Assembly: GCA_032158125.1 (NCBI GenBank)
Contig: JASKOT010000038.1
Location: 1-64,000, forward strand
From: Papiliotrema nemorosa
Taxonomy: Eukaryota; Basidiomycota; Tremellomycetes; Tremellales; Rhynchogastremaceae
DNA: 64,000 nt
Direction of reading: 5' to 3'
Shown here piece after piece: positions 44,122-54,831 of this stretch (within the stretch, counting starts at the first letter, position 1; every line of letters starts with the position of its first letter). The translations under genes were made by a program, and so were the position numbers. The notes beneath the pieces were generated by a model. That model had not been told where the DNA came from, did no database searches, and saw nothing but the letters and a program-made list of their open reading frames with translations.

Positions 44122-46894
44122 GCTCTACTCTTAGTGCCAGATGCTGTCGGATAGCTGTCGCGTCGAATCAAGGTATTTGATGGGTGACAACATCAGATCA
44201 AAGCCAAAGGCAGAACGAGTCGATTCGTTTACAACCGCCCACGGGTCCTTGTGCTCTAGGTTACGACTATTCCAAGACAGACCCAACGCGCGTGTTGTGT
44301 CAAAGCGGAAGGCAAAAGGAATGGCGACCCGGAACTCCAGGAATTCTCCGCTCTCTAAAGAAGTCCCTAAAAAATGTCAGCGGTCCATCGATGGCTTATC
44401 ACGAAAGATCATCATGCGCAAATCACAAAAGGGAGTCATAGAGCCATGAAGGGTTTGAGATCCCGGCTATCATACAGGTACCGACCGAGGGCTGGGGCGC
44501 GCTGTGACAGCCTTTGAAACCACCCTTCCCATATATTTGGTCGAACAGTGGGCGGCAGAGAAGTGGTATGAACGACTGACTGCCTTCTCCCATTCACGCG
44601 CATGCAAAAGGGGTCGCGCTCTGCTCGTGTTGATCCTTATTTCCGAGACATCCACGACAGAGACCTCGATCCACTTACGTTGTGTGCGTCTGTGCCTTCG
44701 ATCGCGGTGACACACGGGGACTGGGTCGTTTTGAGCTCGACGATCGTACCTGGCGCCCCTTCCGTTGCCTATGTCTCTTGGCACCGTGTTCTGTCTTTCG
44801 TACAAATGACGAATAGCGCCGAAGGGGTTGTTGGACGTTCTTTCTCTCGAGGGCGGTTCAAGTCGGTTTCCTTTCAATCGCTATGTCTGGAGCTGACCCC
44901 TCCCAATGCATATAACGGGTCAACCGATGTCCCTTTGATCGTCTGTGCGTTATAACTGTGATCCGCCGATCCCCACCTGATCGGAACCGCAAATGAGACG
45001 TCGAGCGATTGTCACGACTTCCGAAACGCAGCCTATCCTCTATGGAGTGCTTGTTCGTGTTTCCCGCCTGAGCTTGTTGGTCACGGGTCCCCGCTGAGGA
45101 TGGTAAAAGTAACGCACCAGTCGTCGGTACCTGAATTAACGGCCCGAGATCGCCAGCCACAGATGACAGCCGTCGATGATCAAACCACCAGGTCAAGTGA
45201 TAAAAAGCGACACGACGAGCAACAAGTCAAAAGACCAGTGCTCTCTGTCGCAATCCTACCAAAATCAGTCATGTCACCAATATTTCCTTTCCGCGTGCTC
45301 GGCAATTTGAGCATGTGGACGAACCCAAGTCTAGACCGAACAGTGAGGAGAATCGATGCATAACCGACAGGGCTTTCGGGGGAAAGATCACAGCTCGTTG
45401 AGGGATATCAAGGACCCAAAACATCTTTGCGTCCTGACTGATGTTGCGACAAGCAATTACGCGGAACGTCCAGGTGAAAGATGAAACGAACCCTGAAAAT
45501 GCCCTCTCCATGCTGCCTGGGACATGTACCCTGTGGCAGCCTGCGAAGCCCAGGTCCACTGACGACTTCAGGATGAGGTGGACTAGCGAGTGCTCAAATT
45601 CAAAACCATAAACTCACCACCAGGGGACGCGAAGACCGAGGATCGCTCGTTTCGAGCGAGAGGTTCAGTCGGAATGGATAACAAATGACAAGAGCGACGG
45701 GAATGATGTATGTATGTATTGCGGCTTATGTAGATTCTTACACGAGGTCGTCACGGCGATTCACTCAGCCATCGTTTGAGTGGAGACCAGACATGAGCAG
45801 CGACCTACCAGGTACAAACACGTCACGACTAAAGGTGACGGCTTGGAAAGATTTCGTACCGGGAACAATGGGCGACAAGTGCTAGAAGCAGCAGAAGGCA
45901 AAATGCGAAGAGGGGCGGGTGAACGGTTGGTGCGTGACATGGCGAGAGCAACGGGTGGATAGACTGGACCTGATCTAACCCAAAATGTGCATGCTGCTCG
46001 ATCGCGGCTTGCAACTTCGCAATAATGGAAAACAAAATGTCTGGCAGACAATTAGCCGGCGGGGGCAGGGGGCATCGCCAAAGTGGCTTTGAATAGGGTG
46101 TGGATTCGGAAGAGTGGAAGCGTGCGTTCGTTGTGCGAGATCCCTTTTTTTCGGTCACGGCCTTCGGAGCCGGCGGATGAACGACAGACCATTTCGAGCC
46201 GATACAGTGAGGGGTGGGCAGCGCCCCAACGGTGAATGCTCTTCGCGGTGGTCACCATCCGCTCCTACTGAAGAACGAGTGGTCAGATGACGTGGGTCGT
46301 CTAATTGACTACGAGTAGCAAAACTTCCATACCCAGCAGCCTGAGTTGCCCTATGAGCTGCCGACAACAGGGTTTGCTTTGCTGGGGATTCTAATTCATC
46401 CTATGGACTGCTCGATGCGCATTATTGTTAGACAAGACAGATCGCCCCTCTGCTAGACCTTTTGTACAGTAGTATCGGATGCAGGGGCTCTGCATATGGG
46501 TGACATCCGTAAAGGGCAATAATGGAAAGCAACGAAGGTGCGGGACGGTTTCCCGCGAGACAATGGGATCCAACGGGACACTGGTTGGGTCTCGGTTGTT
46601 CAGAATGCATCTCATTCCTGCCTATGCTCCCCACCCTCTTTTCAGGTCATGCTGCGTCGGTCCCTGCTTCACCTCGGGCTCGTAGATGCATATTCAACCC
46701 GTCAGCAACGATCTTCACCTGGTGTAAACCCACGACCTTGCAAGGGTTTGGCCCCGTTTAGAGGCGGTTTTTTGGCTAGTCATCTGGTCGGGAGTGAAAT
46801 ATTGATCATAGCCCTCAAGCCATGAGGTAGAGAGTCCTGCTTATAATCCATGATCATGGACGACAAGAACCTCGACTGAATCACCCCCCAACAC
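44122..46894. promoter_or_regulatory. 2.8-kb gene-free region between velvet and lipase-like genes
   Basis: Divergent upstream region of the velvet (-) and lipase-like (+) genes. ORFs of 60-135 codons occur on both strands, but none shows a domain, splice continuation or a coherent N-terminus. It could hold long 5' leaders, regulatory elements of the velvet gene or an unrecognised non-coding transcript. No tRNA or repeat is visible. Confidence 0.5.
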
Positions 46895-48020
46895 CATGCT
46901 TCTTACTCACTTACTCCTGTTCATTGCTTCACCCCTCGCTCTCGCTCGGCCGACACCTAACGATGATGTGCGCTCACTTCGTACGCTATTGGACAAAGAG
47001 GCCATTGGTGAGATTGGACGGTCAGCGCGAGCTGTCAAGTGAGTTGACCTGAAAATCTTGGAAAGTTTCTGATGTGCAGTGTTGCCTACTGTCCAGAGTA
47101 CTATGCCAAAACCCCTCATCTGCGCCTTCAGCCTCGAGCACGAGATTCATCCCGTCCACAACCAGGCTCTCACATAATCACCACTTCCTCCGAGTCTGCG
47201 TTTGACTACGAGGACGACGCTGTCGACATGTCTTGTGAGCGCGGCGCTGCTCGTTCGACGGAGCTGACGTGCAGGGTACATTTCGCATACACCTTCGACG
47301 CAAACCTTGACCCTTGCCTTTTCTTCCTTCCCGGACGCGGCAAACCTCATCAATTTCCTTGCGTACCCAGAGAACCACGAGCAACCTCTCGTACCACTTC
47401 CCGACTACATACTTGGCGAAGGCAAGCGCGAATCCAGTCCTCACATTCACAGCTCGTACCTCTACCCACTCGAAGACTACGGCCTGCCAGCTCTCTTGAC
47501 CATCTTGGACATTCTCGACGAGACAACTCAAACACCGCCCGCAAAAGGTATCATGCGGTACTTTCAGTCTCACCCATCGAGAAGACCTATAAAACGCGTT
47601 GAGATCGTCGGACATGGTCTAGGCGCCGCCATTGGACTCCTCGTCTCCCTCGCGTTGGAAGATATGACGGAGCAAATTTCCATACACACCACGCTTTTTG
47701 GTCTACCAAGAGTAGGCGACCAAGCCTTTGCCGACTTGGTTGACAATGCCAACACCGGAAGGATGGACATCAAACGGGTCACCTCGTACAAGGATACCAT
47801 GACCCACCTTCCTAGCGCACATTTCGGTGTCGTACATCCGACCAAGGGGCAGATCTGGATCAGCTCGGACCCGAGGGCTGTCTATGCGTGCAAGCCGGTC
47901 AAGGGGGGCAACGAGGCGTGTTCGGACAGCCTTGAATTGGGCAAGTCGTCGATGATGGATCATCAAGGTCCATATGGAGGCGTATGGATTGGGTCGCAAT
48001 CTTGTCAAAATAGGGAGTAG
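46895..48020 (+). CDS. Secreted class-3 lipase-like protein lacking the nucleophilic Ser
   Basis: Fungal lipase (class 3) fold. The ATG at 46895 gives a signal peptide (MLLTHLLLFIASPLALA) and a short pro-like segment. Two introns (47041-47080 and about 47237-47275) lead to VAYCPEYYAKTPHL and MSWYISHTPSTQTLTLAF. The nucleophile elbow, usually G-H-S-L-G-G/A, reads VGHGLGAAIG: the catalytic Ser is Gly (GGT at 47616-47618). Downstream GLPRVGDQAFADLVD, RVTSYKDTMTHLPS (Asp region) and MMDHQGPYGG (His) are kept. With no nucleophile it should not hydrolyse esters by the normal mechanism; it may bind lipid, have another role, or be decaying, though the frame is intact. A single-base change from AGT would explain it. 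Confidence 0.85.
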
Positions 48021-48256
48021 GAGTACATCTCTCATCTGGGCTGACATATCTGCATTCGTTGTATACCATACCTTGCTGTTGTCCCATCACCCATGCATTT
48101 TTAGCATTCTGTTGACGCTGGGTCGAGATCGACGTCACCAGGTATTTTCTGACCAGTTCGCGTCCATCTCTTGCTCTGTGCAGCCCATCCTTTGCTCATC
48201 CTTCCTGCCACCTGATTCGAGGTCTAGATAGCCTCAGACTGTGATCTCCAGTCACG

Positions 48257-49958
48257 ATGAGCTCCTCGGATCCCTCACCCGATGATGTCCAGCGCACTCT
48301 CAAGGTCTTCTCGTTCAATGTCTGGTCAGGGCGCCTTCCACACATGCCAGTCTGATGCTCACCTGCAGGGGTCTCGCTCTCATCTCAAAGGACAAAACTC
48401 CGCGAATCAAGGCTATAGCTGAATATCTTGCTTCGTCAAGCTACGATATTGTCTGTCTGCAAGAATTATGGGTGTACAAGGATTACGAGGTGATTCGGCA
48501 AGAAGTGCTTCACAATCTGCCCTTTTCGAGGTTCTTCCATACGTGAGTGACCCATCTTCCAAAAGTCAGACGATCAAACTCACGACTAGAGGTGCACTTG
48601 GGTCTGGCTTGGCAATCTTCACACGCTTTCCTATGATCTCAGCTCAAGCGTTACCATACTCTTTGTCCGGTAGTCCCGCTCAGGCCTTTGCAGGTGACTT
48701 CTTCGTCAAGAAGGCTGCTGGGAACATTGTCATTTTGCATCCGTTACTGGGAGAAGTGGAGATATGGACCAACCATGTGAGTGTATATGGAATGCATAGC
48801 TGACGGTTAGATGCATGCAGCGGGAGAGCACCCGCCAGATACTCGACAGGCACATAGAATAGCCCAGAGCTGGCAACTGGCTAATGCTATCCGAGGCGGA
48901 GCTGCCAAGGGTAGATATATCCTTTGCGTAAGTCGAAAGGTGTGTCCCTATGCTGATGAAAGATGGGCGACTTTAACGCACAACCCTTCTCTGTCCCTAT
49001 TGCGATTCTCAGATCACACGCTGGCCTGACGGACTCGTATCTCGCTACTCACCCTCATGCCGATACATCCTATGGCGATCAAAGATCTCCCCAAGAAGGT
49101 ATAGACTCTTTCGGTATGACCTGCGACTCCTCGCTCAATACATACTCGGCAGGCAAACCTATCCCAGACAATGTCACATCGCAAGGAGGAAAGCGTCTAG
49201 ATTACATCTTCTTCCGACAGCCGGCTGTCGCTCGTCGCAGGCCCCTCATCTGGGGATATAGGGACGAGGTCGAGAATGGGAATGGCTATAATGACGGCTC
49301 GACGGAACTGGAAGAAGGGAAACGAATGCCGAGCAGTGTTGAGAAGGCGCCTATACTGCGTTGCGTCAAGTCGGAAGTCGTCCTCACGGAAAATGTCCCT
49401 GGACATCCGTTTTCTTATTCGGATCACTTTGCCCTCTTCTCCACCTTTCATATCGATACTCCGGAAAAGAGATCGACCACCGCGAGTGGGAATGGATCAA
49501 AGCAAGATTTCACACCCCTAGTGCCCCTCTTGAACGAGTCGGAGACAGTCAACGACAACATGAGGACTTTTGCACCCATATCTCCACCTCAATCTCCCGA
49601 TGCGACTAGAGTCTCGACTTCGACCTCCAGGGAGAAATCGATGATAATCCGATCCGCCTTGAACACCCTCAGGCTGTATACTAGAATATCCCAACGTACG
49701 GCCAAGCAACATCTGCGATACTTTGGTGCGGCTGTGTTTGCTCTTGTAGCACTGACAGTGGGATCAGCGTGGCAGCCCAAATCATGGTTGCAGCCAATCT
49801 TCACTCTGCTGGGCGGGTTGTTTGGAGCGGCGGGAGCAACGTTCTTGTATACTGGCTTTGTATGGGGCAAGTGGGAGCTTGGACTATTGACAGAAACGAC
49901 CGAGGAGATGGAGCTAGAGCTGAGAGTCGTGGAGATGGAAGAGAGGGCGCGAGAGTAG
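48257..49958 (+). CDS. ISC1: Inositol phosphosphingolipid phospholipase C (Isc1)
   Basis: Neutral-sphingomyelinase-like enzyme that cleaves inositol phosphosphingolipids to ceramides; it is membrane-bound in ER and mitochondria, and in Cryptococcus supports growth at acidic pH. Exon 1 (ATG 48257) reads VFSFNVW and continues across the intron with GLALISKDKTPRI. The Mg-binding Glu lies in VCLQELWVYKDYE. Then GALGSGLAIFTRFP, EIWTNHMHA, CMGDFNAQPFS, RLDYIFFRQP and the catalytic HPFSYSDHFAL give the endonuclease/phosphatase fold. The C-terminus has two hydrophobic helices (FGAAVFALVALTVGSAW and LLGGLFGAAGATFLYTGFV), then a charged tail. Small introns lie near 48325-48368, 48543-48590, 48778-48812 and 48929-48961. 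Length is about 490 residues, usual for the family. Confidence 0.93.
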
Positions 49959-50135
49959 GTGTAGGTGGTTGTAGTGTATGTCATGTATGGCTGGGGTGAG
50001 AAGAGTGCCACATTCACCAGATAAAGGAGGAACCGGTGCCGGCGAGGGGGGGGATCGTCATTCCACCATCCTGTCGTTGTACTCTTCAACACCTCACCTT
50101 TGATCGTCCCTCACACTGCATAGTAATCGCCCAAC

Positions 50136-51161
50136 ATGTCGCGAGGAGCGCTATCAGACAGCGAGATTCAGACCGAGATGAACAAGATGGTACGTTGCGG
50201 TGGGAAATCCAGCTTCATCTGCGCTTCTCTCTTGAGACCCTTTCGATCCCGTCTCGCGCCGGGACCTAGGCTGATTCATGTAGGTTGCGTTCATCTCGCA
50301 GGAGGCGCGAGAAAAGGCCAGAGAGATCCAAGTCAAAGCCGATGAAGAGTTTGCTATCGAAAAGGCAAGTCAGACCCATCCTTGGTGTTATCATCCACGT
50401 GTGATGGCTTTATCGCTAACGGCCTAGGCCAAGATTGTCCGACAAGAATCGCTCGCCATCGATGCTCAGCACGAGAAGAAGAGGAAGCAGGCTGAGACTG
50501 GATGGAAGATGTGAGATGACCGTGTTTAGGGATGAGAGAATCGGCTGATGCGAAGTGCCCAATCGACCGCTTTGAACAACTCTCGTATCGAGGTGCTCAA
50601 ATCGCGAAATGAGGCATTGGAGAACTTGTTTGAGGAGGCTTCAAAGCAGGTCACTGATCTGAGCAAAGGCGGATCGTACGCTGAAGCCTTGGAGAACCTC
50701 ATCTTGGAGGTATGTCCACCATCCGATCCAGCATCATCCCGGCTCGTGCTTGGCGGTGCTAACGACAGGTCCTCCTTATGCTCTTGTCTCAGAACGTCAC
50801 CCTTGCACACCGACCCAAAGACAAGGACGTTGTCAAATCCGCGGCGAAGAAGGCAGAGGGTCGATACAAGGATATCTCTGGACGAGAGACCAAGATTGAA
50901 TTCGAGGATTCGTTGAATGATGATAGCGCGGGAGGTGTCGTCGGATCTACCATGCAGGGCAGGATCAAGGTGGACAATACCTTGGGCGAAAGGTTGAAAC
51001 TTCTCGAGGAAAAGGTATGTTCCTTCATGCGGTGTCGGATGAGGCTGATGGCAGATGTTGCCAGAGCTTAGAACCGATCTGTTTGGAAAGAACGAAAACC
51101 GAAAGTTCTACACTGTGAGTGCATTTGACATTGGGCGGGACTCTGGCTGACTATCCAGTGA
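50136..51161 (+). CDS. VMA4: V-type ATPase subunit E
   Basis: Peripheral stalk subunit of the V1 sector, needed to couple ATP hydrolysis to proton pumping in vacuole and endosomes. The ATG at 50136 gives MSRGALSDSEIQTEMNKM and, after an intron, VAFISQEAREKAREIQVKADEEFAIEK. A GC-AG intron (50365-50427) precedes AKIVRQESLAIDAQHEKKRKQ. Later exons give AQSTALNNSRIEVLKSRNEALENLFEEA, TLAHRPKDKDVVKSAAKKAEGRY and RIKVDNTLGERLKLLEEK. The final coding exon reads MLPELRTDLFGKNENRKFYT. The stop is either reached directly after the next intron (51115-51158, TGA at 51159) or by reading on into 51150. The long N-terminal helix and globular C-terminal part are standard. Confidence 0.93.
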
Positions 51162-51743
51162 TCGGCGTAATGCTTGCATAGATTCGGTCCATGGTGATAC
51201 ACTTGCGATGATACACTTTCACATGCCCATCGATTCGCTGACCGAGTGCTCTAATGTCCAAGCTGACTCATGGCATCACTGCAATCTCGCGTCTCCTTTC
51301 AAGGTGACCACATTATCGAGAAGATCCACATCGTGAACGTTTCAGTGCTTATCTTGCGCTATAACCGTTGAGGTCGGCAACTCCAACCTGCGCTTTGTCT
51401 GTCGAAGCCTCAAGGTCTTTCGACGCGCTTGCTACAGGTGTGGCCCTCCTAGGTGTCTTCTATCGTCTACCGTTACAAGCCGTGCTTGAGCGACTCCTCC
51501 CGCCCGAGACCGGCTCGGCTTAAGATGGGAAGAATTCTTCTATTCCACGCGCAAGAAATGCGGGGCGATAATTGGACTCCGCCCGAAATGTCGAATCAAC
51601 CAAGAGTGCACGTTCGTGACGTACCCGCTTTTAAGAACACCCACTGACACGACCACGAGATAAACGATAGCGGATGCGTGTCAAGCCCTTTTACCTTGTT
51701 ACCTCTACCTCGGACCTTGGCTCCCGCATTTCCACTGCACGAG
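51162..51743. other. Intergenic region
   Basis: About 580 bp between the V-ATPase E stop and the next ATG on the same strand. Pyrimidine-rich near the downstream gene. No supported gene. Confidence 0.4.
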
Positions 51744-52590
51744 ATGGACAATCAGACTGACACAGCGGGTGACGCTGATGGCAAGCTGCCTGAAAGCCCA
51801 CCATCAATGTCAGGGACACTCAGGCGGGTCTCCCAAACGCAAGCTTTCCGGCCCAGTCGTGTTCTCCGCAAGCCATACGACGAGACACCAGTATTCGATG
51901 AAGGTAAAGTTATTCAAGTCCACGCAGATCACTCTTCCACATTTGGCTCAGAGAATATGCTGAACCTCAGATACAGTCGAGACCCCGATGACCGGTTGCA
52001 ACTGCCCGAATTGCGGAGTGTGTCCAACACGCTTCCCTTGGATCGCGAAGGAGCTTCGATCTGCCACTTGGACAGACAAGTGCGATTTGGTACGCCGCTG
52101 AAGTCTGCCATGTCGGAAGCACGTGGCACATGCTGACTTGCTACTGTAGTGTTCGAGAGGCTGGTGTATCGACATGTCCATCGGGTCCGGAAATCCAACT
52201 GGCATCGACAAAACGGAGCGCTTGAAATCTGAGGCGGAACTGGATGGATCTGTATACGAGTACGAGCATGAACCGAGTATCGAGCCTGTGTCTCGCAAGT
52301 CCATCTTGAAGAATACGGGTGAAGGAAGTACTCCTCGTACTCCAAGTTCGCCTCAGATCACTCGCAGCATGCTGGAAGGTCTTGATGATTTCACGGCAAG
52401 TCCCTCAAAGGTCATAAAGCCGAGTAATCCTTCCTCTTCCGCTACGACTTTGAGGTCTGCCTCCCCTGACTTGTCTAGAAAGAGTGGCAGAGGTGGGAAG
52501 CGAGGAGAACCAGGAATTTCCAATGCGTCGACTCCCTCGAGCACAACATCCCTCCGAAAGCGGCTATTCTCCTTCAATTCCGACAAATGA
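51744..52590 (+). CDS. Ser-rich disordered hypothetical protein
   Basis: Not recognised. The ATG at 51744 (MDNQTDTAGDADG) is chosen because the frame upstream lacks one. Exon 1 contains PSRVLRKPYDETPVFDEGKV and ends near RQVRFG. An intron of about 75 nt leads to WCIDMSIGSGNPTGIDKTERL. The second half carries SRKSILKNTGEGSTPRTPSSPQ and many SP/TP sites, and ends SSTTSLRKRLFSFNSDK. The composition suggests a phosphorylated, intrinsically disordered protein. The RVRF-like segment and SILKNT could be short docking motifs (RVxF binds PP1); that is speculation. Confidence 0.6.
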
Positions 52591-53460
52591 TATAAGGATC
52601 ATGGTGGTGTTTTCTATGGAAGATGTGACGGGCCACAGGATCGTAATGATGACCCGCCTTGGGTATGCATTCCAGACGGCATGCGGTGTGATCCATCAGG
52701 CAGAATGAGGAGACTGGTCGCATTTTTCGTATTCGTGTTCCACAGGCCAGAACAGAGATTCCCAAGTGTACTGCAGGGCTCGGCCACGAAGCTAGTAGCC
52801 TCGAGTACCCTAGATGGACCAGTGGGGCATACAATAGCATATACGATGCGTCTGGCGGAAACATGCTGCTACTTTGGCCCACTAGTCTGGCGGTACTCGT
52901 ACTGCGCAACACGCGTACTGTACAAACTGTATGTACGACTTACTGTACGGACGATGTGCGGTGGCGAGTCATGGCGGGTATTGTCAGGCTATCAGCATAA
53001 CGACCCGTATGTGCATGTATGGTGCAATCATATGAAATAAGGTCCGACTCAAACTTCACACGCTTCACTGCTGCCGAGTCGCGATTCATGTCTGCCCCAT
53101 TTTGACATTGGCGCCATGACATGTCAGGATAGCCATAGCATACAGTTGATCGAGATCTCCTTTGTGAATGGCGTATTACTGATAAGCAAGCGAACTGGGT
53201 TGACGCTTCAAGCTTGTCGAACACGCAAGATGTTTCGCGTCTCCATCTTAGTCCCCAGTCGAGGCTAAGTATACTGCAAAGGAAGACTCACCTTTGATGC
53301 TGTGAATCGTGAATGATGAGTATGATCGTACTGTAAACGCTTCTTGGTCGAAGTATTTAGAGTCACCCAGCATTCGCGCTCATCTTCAACTGTACTTCTA
53401 CTTCCGTGATCATCTTGAGTACTCCAGCAAAGCTATAATATCGAGTGCATCCTTTTCATC
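52591..53460. promoter_or_regulatory. Intergenic region
   Basis: About 870 bp between two plus-strand hypothetical genes, with no domain-bearing ORF. It presumably holds the 3' end of one gene and the promoter of the next. Confidence 0.4.
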
Positions 53461-54657
53461 ATGTCTTATCCCCATCGTGATCACGCACATACCAACCACC
53501 GTCGATCTTTCAGTGAGCCTTTTCTTCACGTTCCTCGGGATGAGGAGGACTACGACCACGATGAGGGCGAACGCCGCGGTCCAGGCCCGAGAGGAGTCAG
53601 ACATCGATCGAAGAGTCGAACAAGAGGAAGCAGTGGCAGACGACCCATCACCAACCGCGCCTCGAGCAATTCAAGTCTCGCGGAACAGCTTGCGGATCTG
53701 TGGGACAAAGGCGTACAGAAGGTCTCGGACAATCCTGACGTCGTCATCGCAGCTACTGCGGCAACTGCGATACTGGGAAACGCCGCTTGGAGAAAATGGG
53801 AGGACGGTACCATACAGCAGACCGCGACCGATTTCGCTGACAGGGTCGACGAATTTACAGGACATACTTCCCTTGGCAAAGGCATTCGTCGACTCTCCTC
53901 TGATCCAAGAGCACAAGATGAAGATTCCAGGGACGGTTATCCTCCCGAGTTGCCTCACGAAGGAGATTATGGCTTTTTGCAAGATGAAGGTGAACACGTA
54001 GCACTGCAGAATCGACTCCGAAGGAATTCTGAGCACCGAAGGAAATCGTACGAACAGCCTAGATACGGGGAAGCGACCCTAGAAGACCATACCACCAGTT
54101 CACCAATATCGTCTGAAGCTTGCAAATTCGGAGACGACGGCTACTCTGCTGATGGACGACGTTACAACATGAACGCAGTGAAACCCGAGTCGTCGGGAGG
54201 TAAGACGACCTCCAACACAAGCGGAGCGCAAGGTATCTCTTATTCGGTAGGGCAGGGTCCTCCTCTCCATCGTCGAAAGTCCCGATTAGATGACCTGAGC
54301 AATCGATCTATGTACGTCGAGGAAGAGAACGCGTCCGAAGCGGATAGCGATGATGATGGAAAGCCTCGCACTCACAGGCGTTATCAAGGAAAGGATGAGA
54401 CCCTCACCTCTTTCCCTGCGGGCAGCACAGTCATGCCCAGGGGAGGCTCGACGCTGCGCAAATGTCGTGGTGATGATTGCTCACGATATACCAAAGATCG
54501 TGTCGAGACTGACGAGACGCGACAAGACGGGGAAACAGTGACTGTCGCCAGGCCGTTTTGTGCTACTGTGAGTCGATCCAGGATATAAATTGACGGTTGA
54601 CACGTTTAGCATGACATCAGAGCTACCGCAGCCTGGCTTACAGATGAAGAGGACTGA
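53461..54657 (+). CDS. Charged hypothetical with a short hydrophobic segment
   Basis: Not recognised. Nearly one exon from the ATG at 53461. The N-terminus is His/Arg-rich (MSYPHRDHAHTNHRRSFSEPF), followed by an Arg/Ser block (RSKSRTRGSSGRR). A helical, hydrophobic stretch (NPDVVIAATAATAILGNAAWRKW, about residues 92-114) is too weakly hydrophobic to be sure of as a membrane helix. The rest is acidic and Ser-rich, with RHRRKS-like basic sites. An intron at about 54570-54610 joins the last exon (HDIRATAAWLTDEED). Without that intron the frame stops at 54588. A role cannot be assigned. Confidence 0.7.
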
Positions 54658-54831
54658 GACACCTTGACGAGGACCTATGTTTAGGCGGGCAGCGTGTTCG
54701 GGACATCAGGAAGATCGAGGGTTATTCGGTGATGTGTGGGGTCAGACTTGTGAATAGTCAAGTATGGATGCCAGTCTTCTGCTAGGCGGCGGGTCTACAG
54801 TACAGTAGATCCGCCGCATTGACGCAGAACA

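Noticed and set aside
44470..45196. Overlapping ORFs of 112-135 codons on both strands in the velvet-lipase gap
   Set aside because: They overlap each other on opposite strands and show no protein-like motifs or exon continuation.
46895..48020. Calling the lipase-like gene a pseudogene
   Set aside because: The frame, splice sites, signal peptide and other active-site regions are intact, so it is kept as a CDS with a missing nucleophile.
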